Positions 1 through 11,992 of a stretch of 64,000 nucleotides of DNA are shown here, one piece after another. The DNA comes from Leptothermofonsia sp049200465. GTDB taxonomy: Bacteria > Cyanobacteriota > Cyanobacteriia > Leptolyngbyales > Leptolyngbyaceae. The stretch is from the NCBI RefSeq assembly GCF_049200465.1, contig NZ_CP120836.1, forward strand, positions 3,410,001 to 3,474,000, read 5' to 3'. Position numbers and translations under genes: made by a program. The stretch's first letter is position 1. Every line of letters begins with the position of its first letter. The notes under the pieces were generated by a model. The model was not told the DNA's origin and did no database searches. It was given only the letters and a program-made list of their open reading frames with translations.

Positions 1-102
1 AATGCATTTCATTTCAGAAACGCTCACTTTTGTGGCTTGCCAGTGAAGGAGTAGCACAGATACTCTTTCATTCCAAGATAAATTCTTGAAATGACGACCC
101 AT
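1..102 (-). CDS. Partial ORF running off the window, possibly an IS30-like N-terminus
   Basis: A minus-strand ATG at 102 opens a frame with no stop to the window edge. It begins MGRHFKNLSWNERV and continues with a short helical stretch. The FK.LS..ER pattern resembles the start of IS30-type transposases, but only about 34 residues are visible and there is no clear ribosome binding site. It could be a transposase fragment or a chance frame. Weak call. Confidence 0.25.
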   Translation of the reverse strand, partial: MGRHFKNLSWNERVSVLLLHWQATKVSVSEMKCI

Positions 103-172
103 TTTGACATTAGTGATGCCTATCACTAAACTTCTAAGAGAATCAAATACCCTAATAGAGTGGGTAAAACTT

Positions 173-439
173 TTATGCTCTGGCTCGTGCAATCACAATT
201 GTGCTCCCTCCAACCGAGGCAGCAGCAGCAGCAGCGGCAGCAGCACTACCAACCGCAACGATATCGATTCTGAATCCATTTTCAAGATCACCAGATATCC
301 TTTGCTGGGCAACCAAACGAGTGTCAATGTCTGTTTGCAGAGCAGTAGAAATTCTAGGAGCGATCGCCCCTCCTTTTACCTGGTCACGAAAAATAGCTGA
401 TTCAAAAAAATTGAGATCATTGATGACTAATTGACCCAT
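173..439 (-). CDS. Small DLN-leader peptide with double glycine and poly-Ala tract
   Basis: This 88-residue protein starts at the ATG at 439, chosen because AGGAG lies 7 bases upstream; a longer frame exists but has no such site. The N-terminus MGQLVINDLNFFES matches the neighbour at 556-783 (MIIADLNYLET). A VKGG motif at residues 21-24 could be a double-glycine processing site. Near the end the protein has a run of about nine alanines encoded by a GCN repeat (around 217-247). There is no signal peptide or obvious enzyme domain. I recall similar short DLN.LE...GG peptides in cyanobacteria, but I cannot assign a function; a secreted precursor peptide is inference. Confidence 0.55.
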   Translation of the reverse strand: MGQLVINDLNFFESAIFRDQVKGGAIAPRISTALQTDIDTRLVAQQRISGDLENGFRIDIVAVGSAAAAAAAAASVGGSTIVIARARA

Positions 440-480
440 GATATTTCTCCTGGTAAAAACATGTTGCAATTAAAGAAGGG

Positions 481-520
481 AAATCGCTGAAAGACTTTAT
501 ACTTTTACTTTCAGCGATTT
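481..520. terminator. Hairpin between the two DLN peptide genes
   Basis: A perfect 13-bp inverted repeat (AAATCGCTGAAAG / CTTTCAGCGATTT) encloses a 14-base loop. It lies 35 bases after the stop of the 556-783 gene and 41 bases before the start of the 173-439 gene. The T-run is better on the plus strand, so it may attenuate rather than fully stop minus-strand transcription. Confidence 0.55.
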
Positions 521-555
521 TTGTCCTTCCATTACTTCAAATCAGCATGCACTTA

Positions 556-783
556 CTAACCTACTGCAGTTGCAGAAGACGCCGATGTAGAACTAGCAAA
601 TAAACCAGCAACAGCTTGTGTATCAGTGTAAGTGTAAGATTGGGCTTTGAAACCGATCGCGGTTGAAGTTGCAATCGCATCTGCCTTAGCGACAGGAACA
701 AAAGGTTTTTTCCACCAACCAGCACCAACAATGTTGGATTTTTCAGAAGCGGTTTCCAGATAATTCAAGTCGGCAATAATCAT
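556..783 (-). CDS. Small DLN-leader peptide
   Basis: A 75-residue protein whose start is the ATG at 783, preceded by GAGGG about 8 bases upstream. It begins MIIADLNYLETASEKSN and reaches IVGAGWWKKPF at residues 18-28, where other family members could have a double glycine. The remainder is rich in Ala, Ser and Thr, with no Cys. Its N-terminal I.DLN.(L/F)E block matches the next gene downstream (173-439), so the two look like paralogous precursors in one transcription unit. No transport or modification gene is next to them; the only C39 exporter in the window is 37 kb away. Function unknown. Confidence 0.6.
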   Translation of the reverse strand: MIIADLNYLETASEKSNIVGAGWWKKPFVPVAKADAIATSTAIGFKAQSYTYTDTQAVAGLFASSTSASSATAVG

Positions 784-1030
784 GTGTTTTTCCCTCAAAG
801 TGATTCTTTGGATTTGACAACTCTTGATAGTTGACAAATGTAATTTAGCCAGAATCAAAAGAGTGAGGTTGCCAACTTGGCAGATATTAAAAACTAGAGT
901 GAGTAGTTTTTTCTGAAATTCACAATTAATCTAAGCAATATAAAGCTTATATGAAGTTGCATCAAAATATAGCTTTACGCGGGGTACGTTAGGACATTGG
1001 AATTAAAGAGAAAGATAAAAAGAAATAAAA

Positions 1031-1063
1031 AAAGATCGCTTTCTAAATTGGAAAGCGATCTTT
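1031..1063. terminator. Rho-independent terminator of the rRNA operon
   Basis: A 13-bp perfect stem (AAAGATCGCTTTC / GAAAGCGATCTTT) with a 7-base loop, flanked by A- and T-runs on both sides. It lies 13 bases beyond the 5S 3' end in the direction of transcription, so it should end the rRNA transcript. Confidence 0.85.
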
Positions 1064-1075
1064 TTAACACAATTA

Positions 1076-1193
1076 CCCTGGCATCGAGCTATTTTTGCGG
1101 GACGCAGCCGTCCAACTATCTTCGCCGCAGATGCGTTTCACACCTCAGTTCGGGATGGATGAGGGTGGTGCCACACCGCCATAGACACCAGGA
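1076..1193 (-). rRNA. rrf: 5S ribosomal RNA
   Basis: About 118 nt. The transcript starts TCCTGGTGTCTATGGCGG, contains the conserved CCGAACTGAGGTG-like segment and ends ...GATGCCAGGG, whose 3' end pairs with the 5' end. It is the last gene of the rRNA operon, about 190 bases after 23S. Ends are placed by pairing and may be off by a few bases. Confidence 0.9.
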
Positions 1194-1383
1194 AAGCTTT
1201 GGAATGAGGGGAGCGAGTCAGGACGGGGAGACCGAATCATCAGACTCAGGCGTTATCCTGACCCCTTTCCCCCTCAGAACCCTGAAGGCTGCATAGTAAC
1301 TTGTCATATTAATCAGGATGATTCGCTCAGAGCAAGCACTGTGACCGGCTCTCCTGAGACTTCACCCCCAACCCAATGAATGT

Positions 1384-4260
<2,877 letters not shown>

Positions 4261-4525
4261 CTTAACAAGTTCATTGGTGTCTGTGATGAAAGGTGTTAGG
4301 ACTAGGGTCTTAGAAGTTAGGGCAATCCCTACCCTCTACTCCCACGTCACCAACTCCTCATCTACCTGACAAGTTCTATGCAGTTTTCAAGGTTCTGGCT
4401 GGATTCGACTCCAGCAGGCTCTCTAATTTACCCCACTACGCAGCCGTATAGGCAACTGGTTGAGTTCTTTAGTCGAGTTGCTGAAGACTTTTCCTCTTGG
4501 ACAATCACCCTAAGCAATTCTCCAG

Positions 4526-4598
4526 TGGAGGTTAGGAGACTCGAACTCCTGACATCCTGCTTGCAAAGCAGGCGCTCTACCAACTGAGCTAAACCCCC
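4526..4598 (-). tRNA. tRNA-Ala (TGC)
   Basis: 73 nt cloverleaf. The acceptor arm GGGGGTT pairs with AACCTCC, the D-arm reads AGCTCAGTTGG, and the anticodon loop TTTGCAA gives TGC. It sits in the 16S-23S spacer next to 23S, the usual bacterial position. Confidence 0.95.
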
Positions 4599-4722
4599 CT
4601 TAGGTGAAAGATAAAAGATGAACAGTAAAAAAGAAATAACAAAAAAGAAAAGTCAAAAGTAGAAAACTTTCCTCTTCATTCTTCTCACTTTCAGCTTTCT
4701 TCTTTCTTCCCGCTTTCAAAGG

Positions 4723-4796
<74 letters not shown>

Positions 4797-4914
4797 ATTG
4801 TCCGAACCTGCCATAGTTTGAAAGCCAACACCGTGTCCTCGACCGACCTTGGGATGACCAACTCTTTCCTATTTGCACTGTGCTTTCGGAATTAGAGTGG
4901 GTAGGTCTCCCTAT

Positions 4915-6404
<1,490 letters not shown>

Positions 6405-6594
6405 ACTCTTGAGTTCCTTGGCTCCAGAAACTTCTCAGTCTCCGGTTCTCGTTCCTTCGAAATAAGCTATACGCTTATTCCCTATTTCCTTGACGAGGTT
6501 TCGGTGCTATTCTGGCTTTCAAACTATTCTCTTGTCTAGGTTCGGACGGCTTGCTAGCGCCGCTCTCGCGTCGTTTGCTTCACCGTGCTTATTT
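6405..6594 (-). other. Leader of the rRNA operon
   Basis: About 190 bases between the predicted transcription start and 16S. No protein-coding frame is credible here; it should carry the processing stem and antitermination signals, which I did not resolve in detail. From 6624 to 6860 upstream of the promoter I see nothing else. Confidence 0.6.
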
Positions 6595-6623
6595 AATGTA
6601 GCGAACTCTAGATGGAGTGTCAA
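6595..6623 (-). promoter_or_regulatory. Sigma-70 type promoter of the rRNA operon
   Basis: On the minus strand a perfect -35 box TTGACA (6618-6623) is followed after exactly 17 bases by TACATT (6595-6600). AT-rich sequence lies upstream. The distance to 16S (about 185 bases) fits an rRNA leader. Confidence 0.8.
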
Positions 6624-6860
6624 CTGTTTTTCTGAAAAAAATCTGAAAGTTTTTTGAAGCGATTGCTCAAACCTCTGCTAATCAAGGACTCTATCACACC
6701 AAGGAGTTGAACCTCTAAGAGAGAAAGTATTTTGAGATACGTTACGCATCACAAGATGTGCACTATAGCTAGCGTTTTCAAAAATAATATGCGGTGGTTG
6801 TAGAGCCTGGGGTAATCAATGGGGTAATCAATCAGGAGTTGATTCAGTTAGAGACTGGAT

Positions 6861-7396
6861 CTATAACCTGACTGAATCCTGGTTATTGAATTTTGAGCAA
6901 TCGACTCCCTCATGTTGAAGTAGCCAGCGTTTGCGTTCAATGCCTCCGGTGTAGCCTGTTAAGCTACCATCTGTACCTACGACACGATGGCAGGGTAGGA
7001 GGATCGCGACTGGATTCTGAGAATTTGCCATGCCAACTGCGCGATAGGCAGTGGGTTTATCAATTCTGGCTTCCAGTTCCCTGTAGGAAAGGGTAATCCC
7101 AGGTGGGATGGTGCGGAGGGCCGACTAGACTTGCTGTTGGAAGGGAGTACCGCCGGGGTTGACAGGAATCTCGTCAATGCTGTGGTAATTGCCTGTAAGG
7201 TAGGCTTGAATGCGTTGGCTGAAGCCTTGAGGATTGCTGGTTGCAATTAGATCAAATGTTGATAGCGCCTCTGAAGAAAGTGCATTATACGCGCTTCGCA
7301 AGCTGCAAAATCGAGCATGCAGAGATGTTCGCTATCAGTCACGATTAGAATACGCCCGATTTGGGAATTGATTGTGTCAACCAGTAGTTTGGTCAT
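6861..7396 (-). pseudogene. ogt: Methylated-DNA-protein cysteine methyltransferase, broken
   Basis: The frame opening at the ATG at 7396 (MTKLLVDTINSQIG) stops after about 49 codons. The family sequence resumes in another frame (residues like GFSQRIQAYLTG), meets an in-frame TAG where QQVWSALRTIPPG is expected (Trp TGG to TAG), then continues to the active-site block ILLPCHRVVG and the YTGGIERKRWLL ending, stopping at 6861. The catalytic Cys of PCHR is present. So the gene would repair O6-alkylguanine if intact, but it has one frameshift plus one nonsense codon. It is divergent from nadC with about 9 bases between the starts. Confidence 0.85.
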
Positions 7397-7405
7397 AAAT
7401 GTTGA

Positions 7406-8275
7406 GTGATGAGCAATTCAACCGCTGTGTTACCGCCGTTTTTGGTACTGGATCAATTATTGCAAGGCTGGCTAATGGAGGATATCGGGCGAGGCGATCG
7501 CACCACTCAGCCCCTTGCTCTTCCGGCTAATAAAGTTGGGCAAGCGAAATGGATTGCCAGAGAAACTGGAATTGTGGCTGGATTGCCAATTGCAGCCCGT
7601 GTGTTTCAGCTTCTCGATCCGCAGTTGACGCTGATCTCAAAGATCGCCGAGGGAGAGGTTTGTGAACGGGGACAAGCGATCGCATACCTGGAAGGTTCTC
7701 TGGAAGCACTGCTAATGGGGGAGCGGACTGCGTTGAATCTGACTATGCGGTTGAGCGGAATTGCGACGATGACGCGCCAGTATGTAGACCTGATTAAGGA
7801 TTTACCCGCTCAATTAGTAGATACCCGTAAGACAACCCCCGGTTTGAGATTGTTGGAGAAATACGCAACACAGGTGGGGGGAGCGATGAATCACCGGATG
7901 GGGTTGGATGATGCAGTGATGATTAAGGATAACCACATCGCAGCAGCCGGGGGAATTGGGAAGGCAATCGCTCAAATTCGCGCCCATATCCCTTACCCAC
8001 TCACGATTGAAGTAGAAACTGAAAACCTAGATATGGTGGAGGAGGCTATAAAGTATGGAGCGGACATTATTATGCTGGACAACATGCTACCAGAAATGAT
8101 GAAACAGGCTGTTAAAATGATTCGTCAAGCAAATGAGCGGATTAAGATTGAAGCCTCTGGCAATATTACGTTAGAGACGATTCGCTCAGTAGCAAAGACC
8201 GGGGTTGACTATATTTCGAGTAGCGCTCCCGTTACACGAGCGACATGGTTGGATTTAAGTATGCGCATCGAATAA
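7406..8275 (+). CDS. nadC: Nicotinate-nucleotide pyrophosphorylase (carboxylating)
   Basis: This 289-residue protein joins quinolinate and PRPP to give nicotinate mononucleotide in NAD synthesis. The family signatures are all there: the N-terminal ED(I/L)G.GD block (MEDIGRGDRTT), DTRKTTPGLR, the GG..NHR.GL.D block with IKDNH, EVETENL, MLDNM and EASGNIT, followed by the DYIS.SAPV-type C-terminus. Length is normal. The start is GTG at 7406 (the next codon is ATG at 7409, an equally good choice); no strong ribosome binding site is visible because the start is almost back-to-back with the broken ogt gene. Confidence 0.93.
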   Translation: MMSNSTAVLPPFLVLDQLLQGWLMEDIGRGDRTTQPLALPANKVGQAKWIARETGIVAGLPIAARVFQLLDPQLTLISKIAEGEVCERGQAIAYLEGSLEALLMGERTALNLTMRLSGIATMTRQYVDLIKDLPAQLVDTRKTTPGLRLLEKYATQVGGAMNHRMGLDDAVMIKDNHIAAAGGIGKAIAQIRAHIPYPLTIEVETENLDMVEEAIKYGADIIMLDNMLPEMMKQAVKMIRQANERIKIEASGNITLETIRSVAKTGVDYISSSAPVTRATWLDLSMRIE

Positions 8276-8536
8276 TTGCTATATGCTATTTCAGTACCCC
8301 CACAGTGACGTCCCCTTTATATAGTCCTTCTACCAAAGATCCTGTTGTGGAGATTTGGAACAGAGTTCGTAATCTATTTGGAGAAAATTTGCCAGGGCTT
8401 GACGAACAATGGGATAGGGGATTCTCCTGTAGAGCGTCGCTGTTCTTAAAGCGATCGCCACAGAGAATTCAAAACCTTGCAGGGTAATGAACCTTACAGG
8501 GTAATGAGTGGATCAAAACCGGAACAGGGAAAATTA
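8276..8536. other. Intergenic region without visible features
   Basis: 261 bases between the convergent nadC and C39 peptidase genes. It has a short direct repeat (CAGGGTAATGA, near 8479-8505) but no convincing gene or terminator. Confidence 0.4.
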
Positions 8537-9313
8537 CTATCCTGCTTTCTTTGAAATAAAGTGAACCCAGAAACTACCGTCGGGGATGCAAAGGTTTCTA
8601 ATCATTGTGTAGGAATAGTTCACATACTTACCACTTAAATCAGTTCGGTAGCCACTGGGCGTCCACTCCCCGTAGGGATCATGAACCAGAAAACTCCTCT
8701 CGTCAAAACCAGCGAGGACTACAATGTGACCGAAGGAGGTGAAATAACCGTGGGTCACAGCGGGTTTACCATCGGCTAGCCAGGCTTGCACCTGCTCAAT
8801 GGTGGCGTTGGTACGAAAGTCGTCACGGCAACCATAATTCTCCACAATAATGGCCAAATCGTGGGGGTCATGTCGGCTCAGCCCCTGATTAATGGCATAG
8901 CGGTAAAGCTCATCCTCAAACTGCCCCATTGTTGTTTTACGCCTGGCTCCCAAAAACTCCAGACACATGGCTAGAGAAGTGACATTGCAAGAACCCGTTG
9001 GATTCTCCTCGTTATCTAGCTGAGATTTATAGGGAATTGCTAATTTAACTGTTCTGGGCCTGGGTTTTGGGAACACAACGGTTCCATCTTTAATAATCTG
9101 AATATGTCCGCTAAAGGCATACCAGGTATTAAAACCTTTGAATGAGTCTTTAGCAAATGCAACTCTGACATGATCTCGCTCAATTGCAAAGGAGCTAACC
9201 TCAAATTGCTGATTTGATTCGAGTGGCTGTTTTTGCTCTTCAGGCAGTTGGGAAGACTGAATGGGCTTCTTCTTAAGCGTAGTTACGTTGAGGGTTTTGA
9301 GAACTATTGGCAT
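8537..9313 (-). CDS. C39-like papain-fold cysteine peptidase
   Basis: 258 residues. An N-terminal part (about 1-90) is poorly conserved and may be a substrate or wall-binding region. The C-terminal half has a peptidase C39-like triad: Cys109 in GSCNVTSLAM, His196 in FGHIVVLAG and Asp212 in VHDPYGEW. The pattern fits the stand-alone C39_2-type peptidases of bacteria, not the exporter-linked domains. No signal peptide is apparent, and there is no ABC transporter beside it, so its substrate is unknown. The ATG at 9313 is the only clear start. Confidence 0.75.
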   Translation of the reverse strand: MPIVLKTLNVTTLKKKPIQSSQLPEEQKQPLESNQQFEVSSFAIERDHVRVAFAKDSFKGFNTWYAFSGHIQIIKDGTVVFPKPRPRTVKLAIPYKSQLDNEENPTGSCNVTSLAMCLEFLGARRKTTMGQFEDELYRYAINQGLSRHDPHDLAIIVENYGCRDDFRTNATIEQVQAWLADGKPAVTHGYFTSFGHIVVLAGFDERSFLVHDPYGEWTPSGYRTDLSGKYVNYSYTMIRNLCIPDGSFWVHFISKKAG

Positions 9314-9502
9314 CGTTGCATCCTGTAACTTTTGGTCATTTTAGCCAGAAAAAAATAGCTAAAGCGGGAGTTGTTCAACAATCGATACACGCTGTTTGCT
9401 TGTTGTCCCACCTTATTAAAGGGTTGACTTGGTTGTTAAATTAAAGAGGCCATATTGCTAGATTGTGGCTAGATCTTCTTTTCAGGCACCTCACCTATTC
9501 TC

Positions 9503-11263
9503 ATGATTTCTACGATCACCCAACTGAAAACCCAGTTCGAAAATGCTCTGGTCGCAGCATTTGGTTCAGAGTTTGCAGAGATTGACCCCATTTTGGTGCC
9601 TGCCAGCAACCCCAGATTTGGGGATTATCAGTCTAATGTGGCGATGTCGCTCACCAAAAAGCTAGGGAAATCCCCACGGGCGATCGCAGAACAACTGGTG
9701 CAGCATCTGGATGTTGCCGATCTGTGTCAACCACCCGAAATTGCCGGACCTGGCTTTATCAACCTGACCTTGAAGCCAGAATATCTGGAAACCCAGCTTA
9801 ATTCAATTCAATCAGACCCCCGTTTAGGTGTGGCACCCGTCAGTCACCCCAAACGAGTAATAGTAGACTATCCCAGCCCCAATATTGCCAAGGAAATGCA
9901 TGTGGGGCATTTACGCCCTGCCGTCATTGGGGACTGTATCGCTCGGATTCTAGAATTTGTTGGGCATGATGTCCAGCGAATAAGCCACGTGGGAGACTGG
10001 GGCACTCCGTTTGGCATGTTGATTGCCCATCTGCGCACAGCCTACCCTGAAGCACTCAGCAGTACCGAAAACCTGGATTTGGGTGATCTGTCTACCTTCT
10101 ACCGGGAAGCTAAGAAACGGTTTGATACGGATGCAGAATTTCGGGAGGTCGCGCGGCAGTCTGTGGTGCAGCTCCAGGCTGGCGACGAAGAAACCCTGCG
10201 TGCCTGGAGGATTGTCTGCGAACTATCGAGCCGCTCTTATCGAAAAATTTATGACCTGATGGGAATTTTGCCCTTTATTGAGCGAGGAGAATCGTTTTAT
10301 AACCCCTTCCTGCCTGACGTGGTGAAGGAACTTGAGCAGCAGGGTTTGTTGGTAGAAGATGCCGGAGCCAAGTGCGTCTTTTTGGAAGGGTTTACGAATA
10401 AGGATGGTAAACCTTTGCCTTTGATTGTGCAGAAATCTGATGGTGGCTACAACTACGCTACAACTGATCTTGCGGCCATTCGTTACCGGGTGCAGGTAGA
10501 CAAAGCCCAACGTGTGATTTATCCAGTGGGTGCGGAGCAAACCAATCATTTCGCTCAGATCTTTCAAGTTGGAAAACGCGCCGGGTGGATTACGGATGAG
10601 GTGGAGTTTATTCATGCTCCCTTTGGGTTGGTGTTGGGAGAAGATGGGCAGAAATTGAAAACTCGTTCGGGAGAGGCGATTCCCCTAAAAGAATTATTGG
10701 AGGAAGCGATCGCCCGCGCCCGAACGGATCTGGAAACCCGGATTCAGGAAGAAGGCCGCCAGGAGAGTGAAACATTTATTGAGAACGTCGCTCGTGTTGT
10801 GGGCATTGGTGCAGTCAAATACGCTGACCTGAGCCAGAACCGCACCAGCAACTACATCTTTAGCTATGACAAGATGCTAGCTTTGCAAGGAAACACAGCT
10901 CCCTACATGCTTTACGCCTACGTGCGTGTGCAAGGGATTAGCCGTAAAGGTCAAATTGATTTTGAACATTTGGGGTCAGATGCCCAGGTGTCTTTAAAAG
11001 AAGAGCCCGAACTGGTCCTGGCAAAACATTTACTGCAACTGAGTGAGACGCTGGCAGAAGTGGCTCAGGATCTTTTGCCAAATCGACTCTGTCAATATTT
11101 GTTTGAACTCAGTCAAAAATTTAATCAGTTCTACGATCGCTGCCCCGTCCTCCAGGCTGAAGAGCCTCTCCGCACCTCTCGACTTATTCTCTGTGACCTC
11201 ACAGCCCGCACCTTGAAGCTTGGTCTATCCTTGCTTGGAATTGAGGTGTTAGAGCGGATGTAA
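9503..11263 (+). CDS. argS: Arginyl-tRNA synthetase
   Basis: 586 residues, class I aminoacyl-tRNA synthetase that charges tRNA-Arg. The N-terminal tRNA-binding domain (about 1-110) is followed by the Rossmann core with PSPNIAKEMHVGHLRP (HVGH at 133-136). The KMSK position is represented by DGQKLKTRSG, as is common for ArgS. The C-terminal helical anticodon-binding (DALR) domain ends ...LLGIEVLERM, the usual ArgS terminus. Length matches the family. The start at 9503 gives the expected N-terminus. It is transcribed alone; the upstream 190 bases show no further gene. Confidence 0.96.
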   Translation: MISTITQLKTQFENALVAAFGSEFAEIDPILVPASNPRFGDYQSNVAMSLTKKLGKSPRAIAEQLVQHLDVADLCQPPEIAGPGFINLTLKPEYLETQLNSIQSDPRLGVAPVSHPKRVIVDYPSPNIAKEMHVGHLRPAVIGDCIARILEFVGHDVQRISHVGDWGTPFGMLIAHLRTAYPEALSSTENLDLGDLSTFYREAKKRFDTDAEFREVARQSVVQLQAGDEETLRAWRIVCELSSRSYRKIYDLMGILPFIERGESFYNPFLPDVVKELEQQGLLVEDAGAKCVFLEGFTNKDGKPLPLIVQKSDGGYNYATTDLAAIRYRVQVDKAQRVIYPVGAEQTNHFAQIFQVGKRAGWITDEVEFIHAPFGLVLGEDGQKLKTRSGEAIPLKELLEEAIARARTDLETRIQEEGRQESETFIENVARVVGIGAVKYADLSQNRTSNYIFSYDKMLALQGNTAPYMLYAYVRVQGISRKGQIDFEHLGSDAQVSLKEEPELVLAKHLLQLSETLAEVAQDLLPNRLCQYLFELSQKFNQFYDRCPVLQAEEPLRTSRLILCDLTARTLKLGLSLLGIEVLERM

Positions 11264-11366
11264 TTGGGTCTTGTATATTTTCGTGCTTTCGTGCCACTCA
11301 AAAGGTTCGCGACTATCATGGTGGCGGTCACCATCGGTATCCCCTCATTGATGAAAGAGCAGCGCT

Positions 11367-11807
11367 ATGAACCATTCCAAACGTCCTCTGTTAAAGGGTT
11401 TGTGCCTTGCGGTCTTTGCTAGTACCGTGTGGATAGAGTTTTCCAGTCCAGCCAGGTCTCAGCAAGTTGGGCCCTGCCGTCAACTGGGCAAAGGAAATAC
11501 GGTTGTCATTATCGAAGCCAGTAATGACGAGCGGATGCAGTTGGTTAACCAGGTTGTGAGCCAGCACAGCTTGAAGGGGCAATTTTGTACTTCTCGGCGA
11601 ACGGGCAGAACCGTCTGGATGTCTGATCAATTAAGCAACGTAGATACAGCAGTTAAGGTTTTTGGTCACTTTAGAGCCGTGGGTTTAGTCAGCCCAGCTA
11701 GCCAGAATGGCAATGGTCAAAATGACATTCCCGTCAGCCCCTACCCTTCGATTCAGAACAGTCCTTATCCAAATGAGAGTCCCAACGGTCGGGGAGTTCG
11801 TCTTTAG
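11367..11807 (+). CDS. Small secreted protein of unknown function
   Basis: 146 residues. The N-terminus has a basic start, a hydrophobic stretch (GLCLAVFASTVWI) and a likely signal-peptidase region ending SSPARSQQ, so it should be exported. The mature part has two cysteines (in GPCRQLG and GQFCTSR), which could form a disulfide, and a region NDERMQLVNQVV followed by a Pro/Asn/Ser-rich tail. It resembles small SPOR- or periplasmic-type proteins found in cyanobacteria, but I do not recognise a named family. It lies 100 bases after argS in the same direction. Confidence 0.6.
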   Translation: MNHSKRPLLKGLCLAVFASTVWIEFSSPARSQQVGPCRQLGKGNTVVIIEASNDERMQLVNQVVSQHSLKGQFCTSRRTGRTVWMSDQLSNVDTAVKVFGHFRAVGLVSPASQNGNGQNDIPVSPYPSIQNSPYPNESPNGRGVRL

Positions 11808-11833
11808 TGAATGGGTGATCCCTCTTGAGTCTC

Positions 11834-11870
11834 GCCCTTCATCACACCGAGCGACGGCGTGATGAAGGGC
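11834..11870. terminator. Perfect 12-bp hairpin after the secreted-protein gene
   Basis: GCCCTTCATCAC pairs with GTGATGAAGGGC across a 13-base loop, 27 bases after the stop at 11807. It lacks a T-run, so it may be a terminator remnant or the edge of the adjoining repeat. Confidence 0.4.
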
Positions 11871-11951
11871 GTTGCTGAATTTGGGTATGGAATAGGTACT
11901 GTATGCTCAAAACTTCGTTTCGATTCATACTGCTTTTCAGTAATGCCCTCT
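11871..11951 (-). repeat. R6: 78-bp repeat shared with 61597-61674 (IS remnant)
   Basis: Read on the minus strand this segment matches 61597-61674 with only a handful of differences, including the shared reading EKQYESKR and YPNSATP. In the other copy the IS5-type transposase sequence (LTFWISE) follows directly. Here it is cut off and followed by the hairpin at 11834-11870. It is most likely the N-terminal end of an IS or an associated repeat. Confidence 0.7.
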
Positions 11952-11992
11952 ATTACGATTACGTTACCGGCTACAGGCTTTTGCATGGCGCA

